A stretch of 64,000 bases of DNA from Undaria pinnatifida. Its lineage: Eukaryota; Sar; Phaeophyceae; Laminariales; Alariaceae. Under the pieces are notes generated by a model. It ran no database searches, had not been told where the DNA came from, and saw nothing but the letters and a program-made list of their open reading frames with translations. Both the position numbers and the translations under genes were made by a program. Positions 19,620 to 30,161 of the stretch are shown here, piece after piece (within the stretch, counting starts at the first letter, position 1; every line of letters starts with the position of its first letter). The stretch covers positions 8,361,338 through 8,425,337 of the forward strand of contig JABAKD010000025.1 in the NCBI GenBank assembly GCA_012845835.1. Reading direction: 5' to 3'.

Positions 19620-19784
19620 AAAGCTGATTGGCTCCGTCGCTTTAACGACACAGTACTTCCTAAGCGAGCCCACTTTTGGTACAAGGGAGATGATGAGTTA
19701 TGGTGGCTTGGAAAAATCAGCGCGAGCACTACCGAGGACAAGGTATACCTGGTCAGCTTTGTGGACGACCCGGGACCGATTTAA
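19620..19784 (+). pseudogene. coding remnant with tudor/SH3-like look
   Basis: A 54-codon open stretch ending TAA, with ADWLRRFNDTVLPKRAHFWY, then GDDELWWLGKI, VYLVSFVDDPGPI. Homology-like sequence continues in another frame (LPLPPARYTT). The W/G/D-rich pattern resembles small SH3-like (tudor, chromo-barrel) folds that some retroelements carry. That reading is inference from pattern only. Confidence 0.4.
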
Positions 19785-20822
19785 CTTCCTCTTCCCCCGG
19801 CGCGCTACACGACTTTGACGGGAGCCGTACGAGGCTCTTGGTGCTTGCAAGTTCACATCGCCAGTGCGTTTCCTCGGGGAATCCAACGTAACGTAGACAA
19901 ATCTCGAGGCGCGGCCGTGGCCAGTTGAATTCCAAGCCGAACCGCTTCTCGATAGTCCTTCATTTTTCGGAGATATGAAGTTTAAGTCTTTGTCTTTGGG
20001 TTGTTCGTAGTGCCCTGAGAGTCTTCGTCGGGTTTTGGGGCGGTTATTTCCATTTTTTTTTTTTGTCCTGCCGAGTACCCTGCTCAGTGCCGGGCCGGGG
20101 TTCGGGTAAAACGCCGCTATCTGAGGCGCAGGGCTGTTGCTTTTTCGTCGTTGTTCAATCTTGCCCTGCCGACGCCCTCCTCAGCCCAGAGCCGGGGGGC
20201 GACCAGGGTGCCCTGTTCGTGCGTAACGTGGTACAGGGCTATGTACGGGTCTGTGTGTCATATTTTACCTGTTGTGTGCTGTATTGGTTCTATTTTGTTT
20301 TTTCGACTTAACACATTCCCCCCACGCGGGGCTGTAGGTGTTGCCACCTTTCATCCCGGGTATTTGTCGTTTCCTCGTCTAACCCCCCGCCATGCCGATG
20401 ACCCGCGTGATGTTTTTCGCATGACTTCTCTCTTGTGTTTGCGCCTGTGTTCCCCTCCATATCGACAAGGGCTCGCCTCGCCATAGTACCTTTTCTGTGA
20501 TGGGTTTGCCGTAGAGCCTTTCCTGCCCCCCTCCGCCACACCGGCGGTATGCGGCAGGTTCTAGAGCCTTCTCTGCCCCCCCGCCACACCGGCGGCACGC
20601 GGCAAGTTTTTGATGGGTGACTTTTGCCTTGTTGTAGGGTCTGCGTTTCCTTCATCTTCTTTTCTTTTTTTGTGTTCCTGGCTCCATAGCCAGACCGTTA
20701 GAGGTGTGGGAGTGGGTTTTGAAGAGCCGCATCTTCGACTCATTACATGGCCTAGTTCGTAGAACCGGAGTTTCCCCGAATATCCCATATTTCTGCATAT
20801 GCGACTCATCAGGGTGGGCTAG

Positions 20823-21092
20823 TGTTAAGATACGGCTTCGAAAGGCCACTAACTATCCGAATATGAGATTATTTTGATGGGTTTCGTATGATAAGGTTGG
20901 CGTTTAATATTCGGGAAAGTTAGGAAGTAGATCGGAGGCACGTGCCTCCGATCTCAGAAGCCATCCGGGGCTCTGGTGGAATCAAATAAAGCTACGTCTC
21001 TACAAAGGCAAAGAAAGCGAGTACTCTCCCAGGACCTGCGCAATTGGCAGACCTGCAAGGGGCACTCTGTGCCCCCCCCCTGTAACCTTACA
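20823..21092 (+). repeat. 3' LTR of the 1.77-kb element
   Basis: 270 bp, TGTTAAGATACGG...CCTTACA. Contains a perfect 24-bp palindrome at 20930-20953 (GATCGGAGGCAC and its complement) and AATCAAATAAAGC, a polyadenylation-like motif. Confidence 0.87.
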
Positions 21093-21306
21093 AGAGCATG
21101 ATGTTATTGTACGATGTTTATTTTTATTTATTGAAAAAAATAAACAACGTCAGCTTTCACAGCAGCAGCTGCAGCAGTGCTAAAAAAGATGACCAATACC
21201 AACCAGGCGTTTAATTGCACGTACGTGCAAGGTTTTCAGATTTGTACGTAAACTCAAAACTGCCCCCGCCGACCTCGAGATCAGACAGACCTCGAGCCCC
21301 CAAAGC

Positions 21307-21360
21307 GTTGGGTTGGGGTTAGGGCTAGGGTTATAGGGTTAGGGTTAAGGGTTAGGGTCA
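21307..21360 (+). repeat. interstitial telomere-like TTAGGG tract
   Basis: Degenerate GGGTTAGGG and GGGTTATAGGG units. Smaller tracts occur at 60466-60480, 61357-61375 and 63550-63565 (minus), and the flanks of 21260-21300 and 60140-60170 share GCCCCCGMCGACCTCGAG. It lies inside the window, so it is not a chromosome end. Confidence 0.7.
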
Positions 21361-21734
21361 GGTCTTGGATCGCGGGCTGGTGTAGGCAGCGCAACCAACA
21401 ACCGTCGTTTTGTGCGGACCTGCACATAGGGAGCCGCCATAGACTACATAAATAGCTGTTGGATTTACTTGCAACAAATCTTAGAAACCTTGCAAGTGAG
21501 TGCGTACGTGCAAATTCGCGGGGGCTGAAAAAAGATAGCTGTACTGTATATGGGTCGCAAGTGCACATGCGCATTCTACCGTTGCAAGGTCACACCTTCT
21601 CATGAAGATTTGTATGAACCGTAGCCGTTCCAGTGGTGTGTTGGATATTGCATCTATCTTGTGATCTTGTGCTAACAGTGGCTGTCGTGTCTCCGTTAGA
21701 TTCAGTTGCAAAACAGTCAGTCTGACAAAACACG

Positions 21735-23985
21735 GAATAGTTTGTCTCTTCTAGTCTGATTATCATATAATGCTGCACGAAAAGCTTTTTCGGGGGGTAT
21801 CTATTGACTGGCTTTATTTGATTCGAGCATGAGCTCTCGACGGCGCTTGGTGGAACCAAACGGCGGCCGAACGGCCAGTCTTGACCAATAAGACTCGTCT
21901 ACCACCGTCAATCATCATTGCAATTTGATTGACTGATTTCATTGATCATTCTCGATCGCCGTTGATCACTGACTGTCAAATCAACCGATAGGTTGACTTG
22001 CAGCAGCTCCTCCAGCTCCAGCATGGCGAGGACTGAGGACGACCCGAGCCTGGACATAGAAGCATAGAAGTGAAAACGGAAAACAAGCGCGAAAAAAATG
22101 AAAATTGTCATCGTCGTCGTGGAAAACCGCGCAGAAACCGACAGAGAAAAACGGCATTTTGCCGAGAGAGCGTAAACGCTAGACCTCGCACCAACATGAC
22201 ATCTATCTATTCATTTGAGCTATCTCCTCCAGCTCAAGCATGGAAGGGACTGGGGATGACCCAAGACGTGCGTGTGAAAACGGGAAGAAGTACGTGAAAG
22301 GGGTGTAATGAAAACCGTGACAACCGATGAAACCGTAAATGCCTGATTTTTCCTCCCCAGTCGTTATGGATGGATTACAACTGTAAAACCCCCAGCATTG
22401 ATGGACGAAAAGAGATTTCCCGCTGACAAATAATCTATGGAAGCTCGTTTTACGTCTCGTACCTGCTCAAGGCACTTCGCCCGTTTCCCTTGCTTGTTTT
22501 GCCGTCGGACCTTGCCTCAATCTCACGTGTGTGCTAAGAGACAAGCGCAGAAGTTACTGCAGTCAGTCGTAAGTCGGACTGGGATAACCCAATCTCTCAC
22601 CTACCTAGCGGCACAACGACAGACGAAAAGATACCTCGAAGTCCGTACTTCTTCCGCTATGAGATTGAGGAAACTCATCATCATCGCAAGCTGCTAACCG
22701 TGTGATGCTTTGATCGCGCTTGTTATGGGGTGGCGCGCATACCTGATTCGGGGTATTTGTGTACTCGTGTACTCGTGAAGGATAAGCTCGGTGACTCCCC
22801 GCTGCTGTTTGCGTTCCTTTAAAACGGTTTCACAGTTATCGTTTCACGATTCACGACAGTCTCGCCTATTCACGCCCGCCCCCCCCAAAACCTTCGTCCT
22901 CCGTCCTTCGTCCTCGCGTCCTCGCCGTGCTAGCGATAAAGGGAGGTGCAAGCAAGCAAATATAGGTACAGGCATGCTGTTGACTCAAGGTCTACTACGA
23001 CGTACGGTAGGCAAGACTAGCCTATTATGCCTGGTACTCTGTCGTCACATGGCCTACCGTTCTTCGTTTTTTCATGGTGTCTCCACGGTATTCACCCTTT
23101 TTTCGCCTTTTGTATTTCACGTTTTCACACGACTTGGATCGCGTCCTCTGTCCTCGTATCCTTGCCGTGCTGGAGCTGGATGGAGGAGCTGCTGTCCGAA
23201 AAATATATCGACGTCGACGCGAAAGGACTCGTACAGCGTAGGGCTTCGGATCCAGGGTCTAGGCGTCTATTATTATAATATTAGACTACAGAGAGTACGA
23301 TTTGGCGATACCGACAGCAACAATACAATAATAATAGTCTTCTCACAGGCCAGGGCCTAAATACCAAAAACAAAATAATCACAGCTTTACGGTTTCACCG
23401 GTTTTCACGGTTTTCATTACATCCCTTTCACGTACTTCTGCCCGTTTTCACACGCACGTCTTGGGTCATCCCCAGTCCCTTCCATGCTGGAGCTGGAGGA
23501 GCTAGCTCAAATGAATAGATAGATGTTGGTGCGAGGTCTAGCGTTTACGCTCTCTCGGCAAAATACCGTTTTTCTCTGTCGGTTTCTGCGCGGTTTTCCA
23601 CGACCATTATAGTTTTCACTCTTTTCGCGTTCGTTTTCCGTTTTCACTTCTATGTCCAGGCTCGGGTCGTCCTCAGTCCTCGCCATGCTGGAGCTGGAGG
23701 AGCTGCTGCAAGCCAATATATCGGTTGACTTGACAGTCAGTGATAACGGCGATCGAGAATGATCAATGAAATCAGTCAATCAAATTGCAATGATGATTGA
23801 CGGTGGTAGACGAGTCTTATTGGTCAAGACTGGCCGTTCGGCCGCCGTTTGGTTTCACCAAGCGCCGTCGAGAGCTCACGCTCGAAGCGAAATGAATCCA
23901 GTCAATAGATACCCCCCAAAAAGGCTTCGTACAGCATTAGTCTATATTATTGTCAGACTAGAAGAGACCAAATATTTCGTATTTC
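21735..23985. mobile_element. 2.25-kb element with ~600-bp inverted arms
   Basis: The left arm (21735-22340) is the reverse complement of the right arm (23386-23985) along almost its whole length at clearly high identity. The loop is about 1045 bp. Arms contain sub-repeats around CTCCAGCTCMAGCATGG and GTGAAAACGG, echoed in the loop near 22870-22930 and 23110-23190. Long arms with internal sub-repeats suggest a foldback or Mutator-like non-autonomous transposon. The loop has no recognised transposase, and its longest frame (22791-23360) looks random. Confidence 0.75.
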
Positions 23986-24084
23986 GTCCTTCCAACGCTG
24001 GGTTTTTACAGCAATCCATCCATCACGACTGGGGGGAAAGAAACAGGCATTCTGTTTTTCTCTTTTTGCACTGGTCGGTTCGAA

Positions 24085-24245
24085 TCAGGGTGTGAGTGAC
24101 CCGATCCGACCCTTGATGATTGAAACCGTCCTGACCCGACCCGTGAGCTTTCAAACACCTCCTGGTCCGACCCGACTCGCGCAACGAGATTTTGAAAACT
24201 TATTGACCCGACCCGCGGGGCGGGTCATGCCCCGTGAAAACTCCC
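24085..24245 (+). repeat. GACCC pentamer family, locus 1
   Basis: CCCGACCC units spaced by GAGCTTTCAAACACCTCCTG and closed by CCCGTGAAAACTC. The same framework occurs at 42190-42365, 49560-49790 (inverted), 52570-52820 and 63050-63200. Confidence 0.75.
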
Positions 24246-24607
24246 GGAGATTTTTAGTCTTCCGCCCATCACGAGCTGATGGTGTACCAGGTACAATAAA
24301 TTGCGGGCAATACCATAAAAAGGTATACTTGGTCACTAGGACCCCAAACAGGTATATAAGGCCTAAAGGACAGCATCGTACCTGTGTATGAGGTGTAGGT
24401 GACCCAGGTACACCTGAATATGGCTAGGGTTCAATTGCTTTGGTTATGTTTCCGGTTTAATCACTTGCCTGCAACAGTGTGCATTCTGTTTCTGATCACT
24501 ATCGCTCACTGCTATTCTTTCGTTCTGTCCTCTTGCTAGAGCGTATTTCGCTACTTGTTTCATATGTTCATTTTTCTCCCTCGTACTCAACCATCGGGAA
24601 GATTATA

Positions 24608-24664
24608 ATGGAAGACGAACGACCACGTTTCAAAAAGAAAGCGAAGACTGAGCAGACTCTGTAG
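24608..24664 (+). other. micro-frame ending at a perfect splice donor
   Basis: ATG at 24608 opens 18 codons (MEDERPRFKKKAKTEQTL), and the TAG stop is followed directly by GTAAGT, a perfect donor. The basic KKKAK stretch looks like a nuclear signal. It may be an exon whose frame is misjudged, or chance. No matching acceptor or second exon was found. Confidence 0.2.
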
Positions 24665-24924
24665 GTAAGTGGTTTTCGGCCAATCGCAGGGCTATCGTTG
24701 TGCGTTTGGGTACTTGGTCTCAGGATGTACCTGCTTTTGACTCCACGCGGAACAGGTGCAACTTTTCCCGGTTATTGCCCATCAAATAATACGAAGAGCC
24801 CGGAAACAATCCGTCCATCATGCACTTAAGGTGTACGGGGTATGATCTATTAATATAAAGGGTCTCGATGCGGAGGTCAAAACTCACTCCACCTTCTGCA
24901 ACAACAACGCCTAGCTATATAAAA

Positions 24925-24945
24925 AGCCTCGTCACAAAAACAACC
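24925..24945 (+). promoter_or_regulatory. isolated TATA-like element
   Basis: CTATATAAAAAGCC in a C/A-rich stretch. No coding exon downstream within 500 bp could be recognised, so its role is open. Confidence 0.2.
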
Positions 24946-25246
24946 CTCCACCCCGATCAAAGAAAAGGGAAGGAACATAAAATGACAAACAACGGAGGTA
25001 ATAGATGTAAGGCATGACGGAAAAGCGAACGAACGGTACGAACAAACAAGGGCGACAACACAAAAAGACGTTTCAAAATCGAAAAACACGCCGAATGAGG
25101 ACGGGGATGGAGGGAATGTGGTATGAGGGGGGGGGGGGCGGGGGCGGGAACCACGGTCAATAGAGTTGGAACACGGGCCGTGGATGCATCAAGCCGATCC
25201 CTTTTGCTCCCGTCCGAACGAAAAAAAATGCGACAAAACGCTGCAA

Positions 25247-25427
25247 TACAGTCAGTAGTGGTCCCTCTATAGCGCCGGTGCGTGCCGACCAGAATGCACT
25301 AAAGTGGCAACCAGCACTACTCCGCATGCTGCCACTACTGGTGTTTCCCTTGTGTGCCAAGCAATTTCACAGGCACAATAGCGGGCACCCGGCACTACTC
25401 AACCGGCAATAGACGGACCCCCAACGT
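25247..25427. mobile_element. MITE-like element, CAGTAGTGG family, copy 1
   Basis: Imperfect inverted ends: left CAGTAGTGGTCCCTCTATAG, right complement of CCGGCAATAGACGGACCCCCAACG. TA is on both sides. Relatives lie at 53690-53812 and 61805-62010, sharing GGCACTACTCAAYCGG and GCGGGCAMCCGGCACTACTC. Confidence 0.5.
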
Positions 25428-25518
25428 AAGCATAACAGCACTGCCAGCATCGGACCTCCCTCCTTCACTGCCACCCCAGACGGCAATGCTAATATCGGAA
25501 TCATACCCCCCCCCGGCC

Positions 25519-25665
25519 CGTCTTGAAAGGGACGCATTGTCAGTGGTCAAATGACTAAGGCGTGCACAAAAATAGGACGTCATTCCACTTTCTCGGACTC
25601 GAAAGGGATGCATGGTCAATGGTCCAATTACTAACGCGGGCAACAAATGAGTACCCCCCCCCAAC
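25519..25665 (+). repeat. two LINE-2 3' end fragments
   Basis: 25519-25575 and 25592-25665 both carry GAAAGGGAYGCAT.GTCARTGGTC, ending in AACAAATGAGTACC and a C run in the second. They match the 3' end of the LINE at 28567-29460. Confidence 0.65.
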
Positions 25666-25890
25666 AAAAAAAACTCTTCCCCCCACCCCGTCCTCCCCCA
25701 TCTCACAAAGAGCAGCACGGAGGACAACACCAAACTCACCATAAACATGCCGAAGGCACGCTGAATGCTGCATGGACTATTATACACCAGTACACAATCA
25801 ATTCCAACCCCTCCACAATATTTTGATCAACCACAAAAATATCCAACACCCTCAAAAACGCGAATATGTCGATTGGCGGCAGCATTCTTA

Positions 25891-26312
25891 CCCTTGACAG
25901 ACATCCGTCAAGGAAAGCCGTCAAGGACATCCGTCAAGGGATGACCCACACTAAAACTGGTAGATTGCGTCTCAGTTGACGGCACTTGACGGACATCCGT
26001 CAAGGATAGCCGTCAAGGAGCTAACCACAATAAAACTAGTATAGTAGCGTACAACAAGCAAGATTACAGTCTCCCAGCGACAAATTCTGAGCCGAGGTTT
26101 TTGCCAAAACGAGGGAGGTGCATAAAACGGAAATGGTGACCTAAAGCATATCATGTCGAGATATTTCTATACACGCATCGCTCGGCGTCTGCACCCTCCC
26201 ACTGCCGAGAAAAAACACAGGAAATTCTTGCGCGTCAAAGGGTAAGCATAATTTGACGGCACTCTTGCGCTCCTTGGCGGACAGCCTTGACGGACAGCCG
26301 CCACGGACACCT
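25891..26312. repeat. CCGTCAAGG hairpin-type repeats, three clusters
   Basis: Clusters at 25891-25951, 25981-26020 and 26255-26312 consist of TTGACGGACATCCGTCAA, a 7-bp-arm palindrome, with AGCCGTCAAGGA copies. Each is followed by a related AAACTAGTATA-like segment. Confidence 0.65.
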
Positions 26313-26316
26313 CCAC

Positions 26317-26855
26317 CCTGAAACTAGTATATTAACTTCAAAAAGGTCTTGACGTGTCAAAACCTAGACCGTCAACCAACATGTATGCTCAAATTTGGAG
26401 GGGGGAACGAGAGGAGGACACTCACTCACACGCTGGCAACAAACATCAAAAAAAGAAACCTGGTGCGGTGTCACAAGCAAACGTGTCTTGTGGACCGGCC
26501 AAACAACATAGTCCTTCAGAGTATATATAAAGGTCGTCGTTCCCACTCCCCCCTTGCTTCGAAACAAAACCCCGCGTAGAGGAAAATGCCGCTATTTTTT
26601 TTCATCAAAATAATGTTACGTCGTTTTTTAAACAAAATGCCGTTACTGTTCTTTTTAACAAATATCGCTATTTGTTGCGTCCCACCCCCCGATCGACTTG
26701 CATACCCAATTATCTTCTAGTACGCCCTAAGGCACCCAAAAAAACGCCCCATCCAAAGCTTGGGCGGATCCCCTCCCCCATACGCAAAAAAGCGCGCACA
26801 AGGTGGGGAAGTCCGCCTGACAAGTGGTTCTCAGTAGGATGCAGCTCACCCTTCA
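26317..26855. other. no recognised gene
   Basis: Holds a TATATATAAAGG motif near 26523 and AT-rich TTTTTTAAACAAAATGCCG repeats at 26590-26670. No domain was found in any frame. Confidence 0.3.
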
Positions 26856-26859
26856 TGCG

Positions 26860-27115
26860 ACTCGCCGAACACCTGATGGCGCTTCGTGCTTGGCGCATGC
26901 CAATAAAACTCCGACGTGCCCCGTCCCGTTCTATTGCAGGGGTTCCAGGGTCTGCGGCCTTTAAAGACCACGGCTATGCATGAAACGAGTACCCCCTTCC
27001 CCCTCCCCATCGCTCTGCCTGGTGGTTGAAACCCCGATGTCCTCCGTCCGGCATTGCAGGGGTGCGAGGGTCTACGGTTTGTCAGATTACGGCCACCCAA
27101 GACAATGACTACACG
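26860..27115 (+). repeat. repeat H, two copies
   Basis: 26905-26990 and 27025-27110 share GCATTGCAGGGGTNCNAGGGTCTRCGG. The first continues into CACGGCTATGCATGAAACGAGTACCCCC. A third copy lies at 46420-46545. The GAGTACCCCC end resembles the LINE-2 terminus. Confidence 0.55.
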
Positions 27116-27484
27116 CCCCCGCCCCCCTTCTCACCCCCCTAAAAACAACTACTTAATCGGAACACCGGGGCCGATATTGGGAAGAAAACAATCACAAACG
27201 CTTCCCTGGTTTGAGCTATGGCACTGACCCCCTCTCCTGTGCTAGCTAGCCCTCCGCCCCCGAAAGAAAACGGAGGCTGTGCATCTTACGGCACCTAAGA
27301 ACCACACGTCGACCGTCTATGTGTCTTAGCCGGATCTCGCTACGATAAAAATACCGACATCTGCCTATCTTGAGGCACCCAGGCAAAAACATAAGTCGAT
27401 CATTCATCAGTTTTGTCTTCGGCCTGACTCGTCAAGAGGCCATCGTTCAGCGGCAGCGGCGTCTCCACCACCACCACTATTGTC

Positions 27485-28110
27485 ATGTCCGCGGCAAAAG
27501 CAGCAGCAGCAGCGGCGGCGGGGGCAGCAGCTACAGCGACGCTTCCTCCTGGCTTGTCTCGGCAAGAGGTCACCCTTCAAGAACAGGGGCGCGTCCTTTA
27601 CCGCCACTATCGGCTACCACCACATCCGCGCAGCAGCAGCGACCCTTCCTCCCGTTTAGTCTCGTCTTGTCATGTCTCGATCGGTCTTGTCTCGTCTTGC
27701 CTCGCCTTGTTATGGCTTGTCTCGACTCGTCTTGGACCTGTCTCTCGACAACAGGTCATCGTTCAGCGGCCGGCGCATCCGCACCACCACCCTCGTCATC
27801 ATCATCGTCATCCACTACCATGTCCGCGGTAGCAGCAGCAGCAGCAGCGGCGGCGGCAGCTGCAGCAGCAGCAGCAGCTCCAGCAGCTGCACCAGCACCA
27901 TCAGCATCCACATCAGCAGCCCCAACACCACCAACCCCACCACTAATGGCACCAGCAGCAGCACCAGCAACTCCATCACTACCTCCATCGGCACCACCCG
28001 CGGAAGCCTCACAAGGTCTTGCCCCCCCGCGCCCGCCGCCACCCCCACCACCGCCACCACCACTGCCACCACCCCCACCAGCACCACTACCTTTAGTCTC
28101 CTCTGTCCCC
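27485..28110. repeat. GC-rich trinucleotide low-complexity region
   Basis: CAG, GCC and CCA runs. The two long frames here (plus 27370-28230, minus 27815-28579) encode Ala, Pro, Ser or Val/Leu homopolymers and show no domain, so I do not call them genes. Confidence 0.7.
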
Positions 28111-28199
28111 CGTCTGTCACCCCCTCCCCCCGTTCCACCTCCATTCGAAGCGCTTGTGGCGCCGACTGCGCCGGCTCTACGGCGTCTCCTTTCCTGTCC

Positions 28200-28530
28200 A
28201 AGGGAGTTCCATCAATGGAGATTGGGGTAACGAGGGGGGGGGAATGGGGGACGGGTAGCCCCTTTCTTTGATGTCTCATTCGGGACGTTGAATTCCCGTC
28301 GTACATCTCCTGGGGCATGTCGGCGGAGAAACGATCGAGCGAAAAGGGCATACTCAAGGGAGTTCCATCAGTCAACATTGGGATAATGGGGGGAGGGGAT
28401 AGGGGACGGGTAATCCCTATTCTTGGTTTACCTCGTGTCTCATGCAAATCGTTGAATTCCCGACGTACACTTCCTGGGAACGAAGAGAGAGAAAGGGCGT
28501 GCTTAGGGGAATCCATCAGTGAAATTAGGA
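28200..28530 (+). repeat. ~165-bp satellite, left block
   Basis: Two to three units with GGGAGTTCCATCA, GGGGGACGGGTA.CCC, GTGTCTCATNCGG and GTTGAATTCCCGTCGTACA. The same satellite resumes at 29505-30020, and the gap holds a LINE fragment. Confidence 0.75.
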
Positions 28531-28566
28531 AAATACGCGGAGGAGGTCGGGGGGGCGGGGGGGGGC

Positions 28567-29460
28567 GGGGCGTACTCATTTGTTGCTTGCCTTAGTCATA
28601 TTACCATTGACCACGCATCCCTTTCGAGACAGAGCACCGTGCCTACTCCTAATAGAGACATCTCCAACGTTTGGGCACTGATTACGCTTCTTCCAAACAT
28701 TACCTAAAAACGGTTTGCTTATCAATGTGGCCACCATCTATCTCCTAGGATAGCGATCGTTTTCTGACTACTCTTTAGTCTACCAACTCTTCCATGTTAC
28801 ATTCTTCTAATTTCCACACATCCCGTCCCTTCTTGTATATTTCACATTTTTCTACTACGCGAGTCCTTCTCTATTGTTGTGCCACACGGGCACATATGAG
28901 CACCCATGTCCTCCTCCCGACTACTTGTATATCTCTTTCTTCCTTCTGGTAGGTCCAGGTCCCCTACACGAAATCGCCGCTTCAGCTTTTTCGCGTAGTC
29001 TATTGGGCCATGTAAATACGTTTTCATTTTAATATCTTCCCTCAACCCCCCGTATATCTCTAAGTGTTTCTCATCTTTCGCCTTATTTCTTAGCGCCAAC
29101 CTTTCCCTTTCTTCTATTATTTATGTCTTGTACCCGCCAAACTTCTCTATAGACATATATCTTCTTGGTCTCCTCCTGATTTCTTCCAAATTTTCTCGAC
29201 TACGTTATCCCATCTTATTCCAGCTCGCCCTTTTGTTATTTTCTCCCATACAGCCCTATCAGCTATGGCTGGCAACCTCTTTTCTGGCATATGCTTTTAT
29301 ATAGCCATCTCAACTTTTATCACGTCTCTCTTTGTTTTAAGTGGGTACACTTCTAGTTCTGCTCTCAAGTACTGTAATACTCATCGTACTTGAGCGTCCT
29401 AGTATCTTTTTAGCTGATGTCATCTGCACTGTTTCCAGTTGTTGTACGAACTTCGCGGAG
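28567..29460 (-). pseudogene. LINE-2 C-terminal region, truncated
   Basis: The minus strand encodes ALRNKAKDEKHLEIYGGLRE, KTYLHGPIDYAKKLKRRFRVG, EDMGAHMCPCGTTIEKDSR and, after a frame change, a Ser/Arg tail ending at ATGAGTACGC and a C run. This fits the C-terminal part after the RT of a non-LTR element, with its CX2C...H-type knuckle partly visible (CPCGTTIEKDSR). Stops and frameshifts are frequent. Further pieces of the family lie at 46575-46870 and, 3' ends only, at 1122-1192, 25519-25665 and 52375-52410. Confidence 0.65.
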
Positions 29461-29503
29461 GGGTCGGGGGGGGGAGGGGGGGGGGGGGAGGGGGGGGGGG
29501 GTT
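29457..29503. repeat. poly-G tract
   Basis: Nearly uninterrupted G on the plus strand, at the upstream (truncated) end of the LINE-2 fragment. A similar run lies at the other end (about 28545-28566). Confidence 0.8.
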
Positions 29504-29504
29504 G

Positions 29505-30020
29505 GGGATGGGTAAGATAGGCGGAGGGGATAAGCGACGGTAAACCCTAAATTTGCTATATTCGATGCGCCTCGTGTCTCACGCGGGTCGTTGACTTTCC
29601 GTCGAACACATCTTGGGAGATGGCAGCGCAGAAACAGTCAAGAGAAAATGGCATGCTCAGGGGAGTTCCATCAGGCAAAGTAGGATAGCGGGGGGAGGGG
29701 ATGGGGGATGGGTAACCCCTGTATTCCGTGTGTGTTTGTGTCATGCGGATATATAAATCCCGTCGTGCAAGTTCTACGACATTACCGCGTAGAAACGAGC
29801 GAGATAAAAGGGCATACTTCGGGGAGTTCCCTCAGTAAAGTTGGGACCGCGGGAGGGGGACCGGACGAGGGATGGGAAATTGAATTTTTTACAGTATATT
29901 ATGTGTCCGGTGTCTCGTGCGGGTCGATGAATTCCCGTTGTGCCTCTCCTTGGGGATGACAGGGGAGAAACGAGCGAGACAAAAGGGCATGCTCAGGGGA
30001 GTTCCATCGGACAAATTGGT
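29505..30020 (+). repeat. ~165-bp satellite, right block
   Basis: Three to four units in the same orientation as 28200-28530. The 165-bp spacing is marked by GGGAGTTCCATCA or GGGAGTTCCCTCA at about 29663, 29819 and 29998. Confidence 0.75.
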
Positions 30021-30161
30021 AAAACTCTTTCGTGTTTCAGGTTTCTAAAGCACACTACGCCGTTCCTCGAAAGAAGCAGAGTCGTACTTTTCTGGATTTT
30101 TCACGAAAAAAAATGAATTCAATTCTACATAAAAACAGCATTATTTTAGAAAACGTTTTTC

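Larger units (their letters stand above)
19327..21092 (+). mobile_element. non-autonomous LTR retrotransposon (LARD/TRIM-like), 1.77 kb
   Basis: Direct LTRs (19327-19590 and 20823-21092) with TG...CA ends. A TGG-type primer-binding site follows 2 bp after the 5' LTR (19593-19609), and a purine-rich AGGGTGGGCTAG (20811-20822) precedes the 3' LTR. Target duplication AGAG is present on both sides (19323-19326 and 21093-21096). Only 1.23 kb is internal, with no gag, RT or integrase, so an autonomous relative must have mobilised it. The LTRs are visibly diverged, so the insertion is old. A related LTR fragment lies at 8626-8750. Confidence 0.88.

Noticed and set aside
21307-21360. Chromosome end
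   Set aside because: The TTAGGG-like tract is short, degenerate and flanked by tens of kilobases on both sides.
22791-23360. 189-codon frame in the loop of the inverted-arm element, as a transposase
   Set aside because: No DDE-type motif or zinc finger; composition resembles the sub-repeats of the element.
27370-28579. Long frames on both strands (286 and 254 codons)
   Set aside because: Homopolymer Ala/Pro/Ser or Val/Leu translation of trinucleotide repeats; the two strands overlap.
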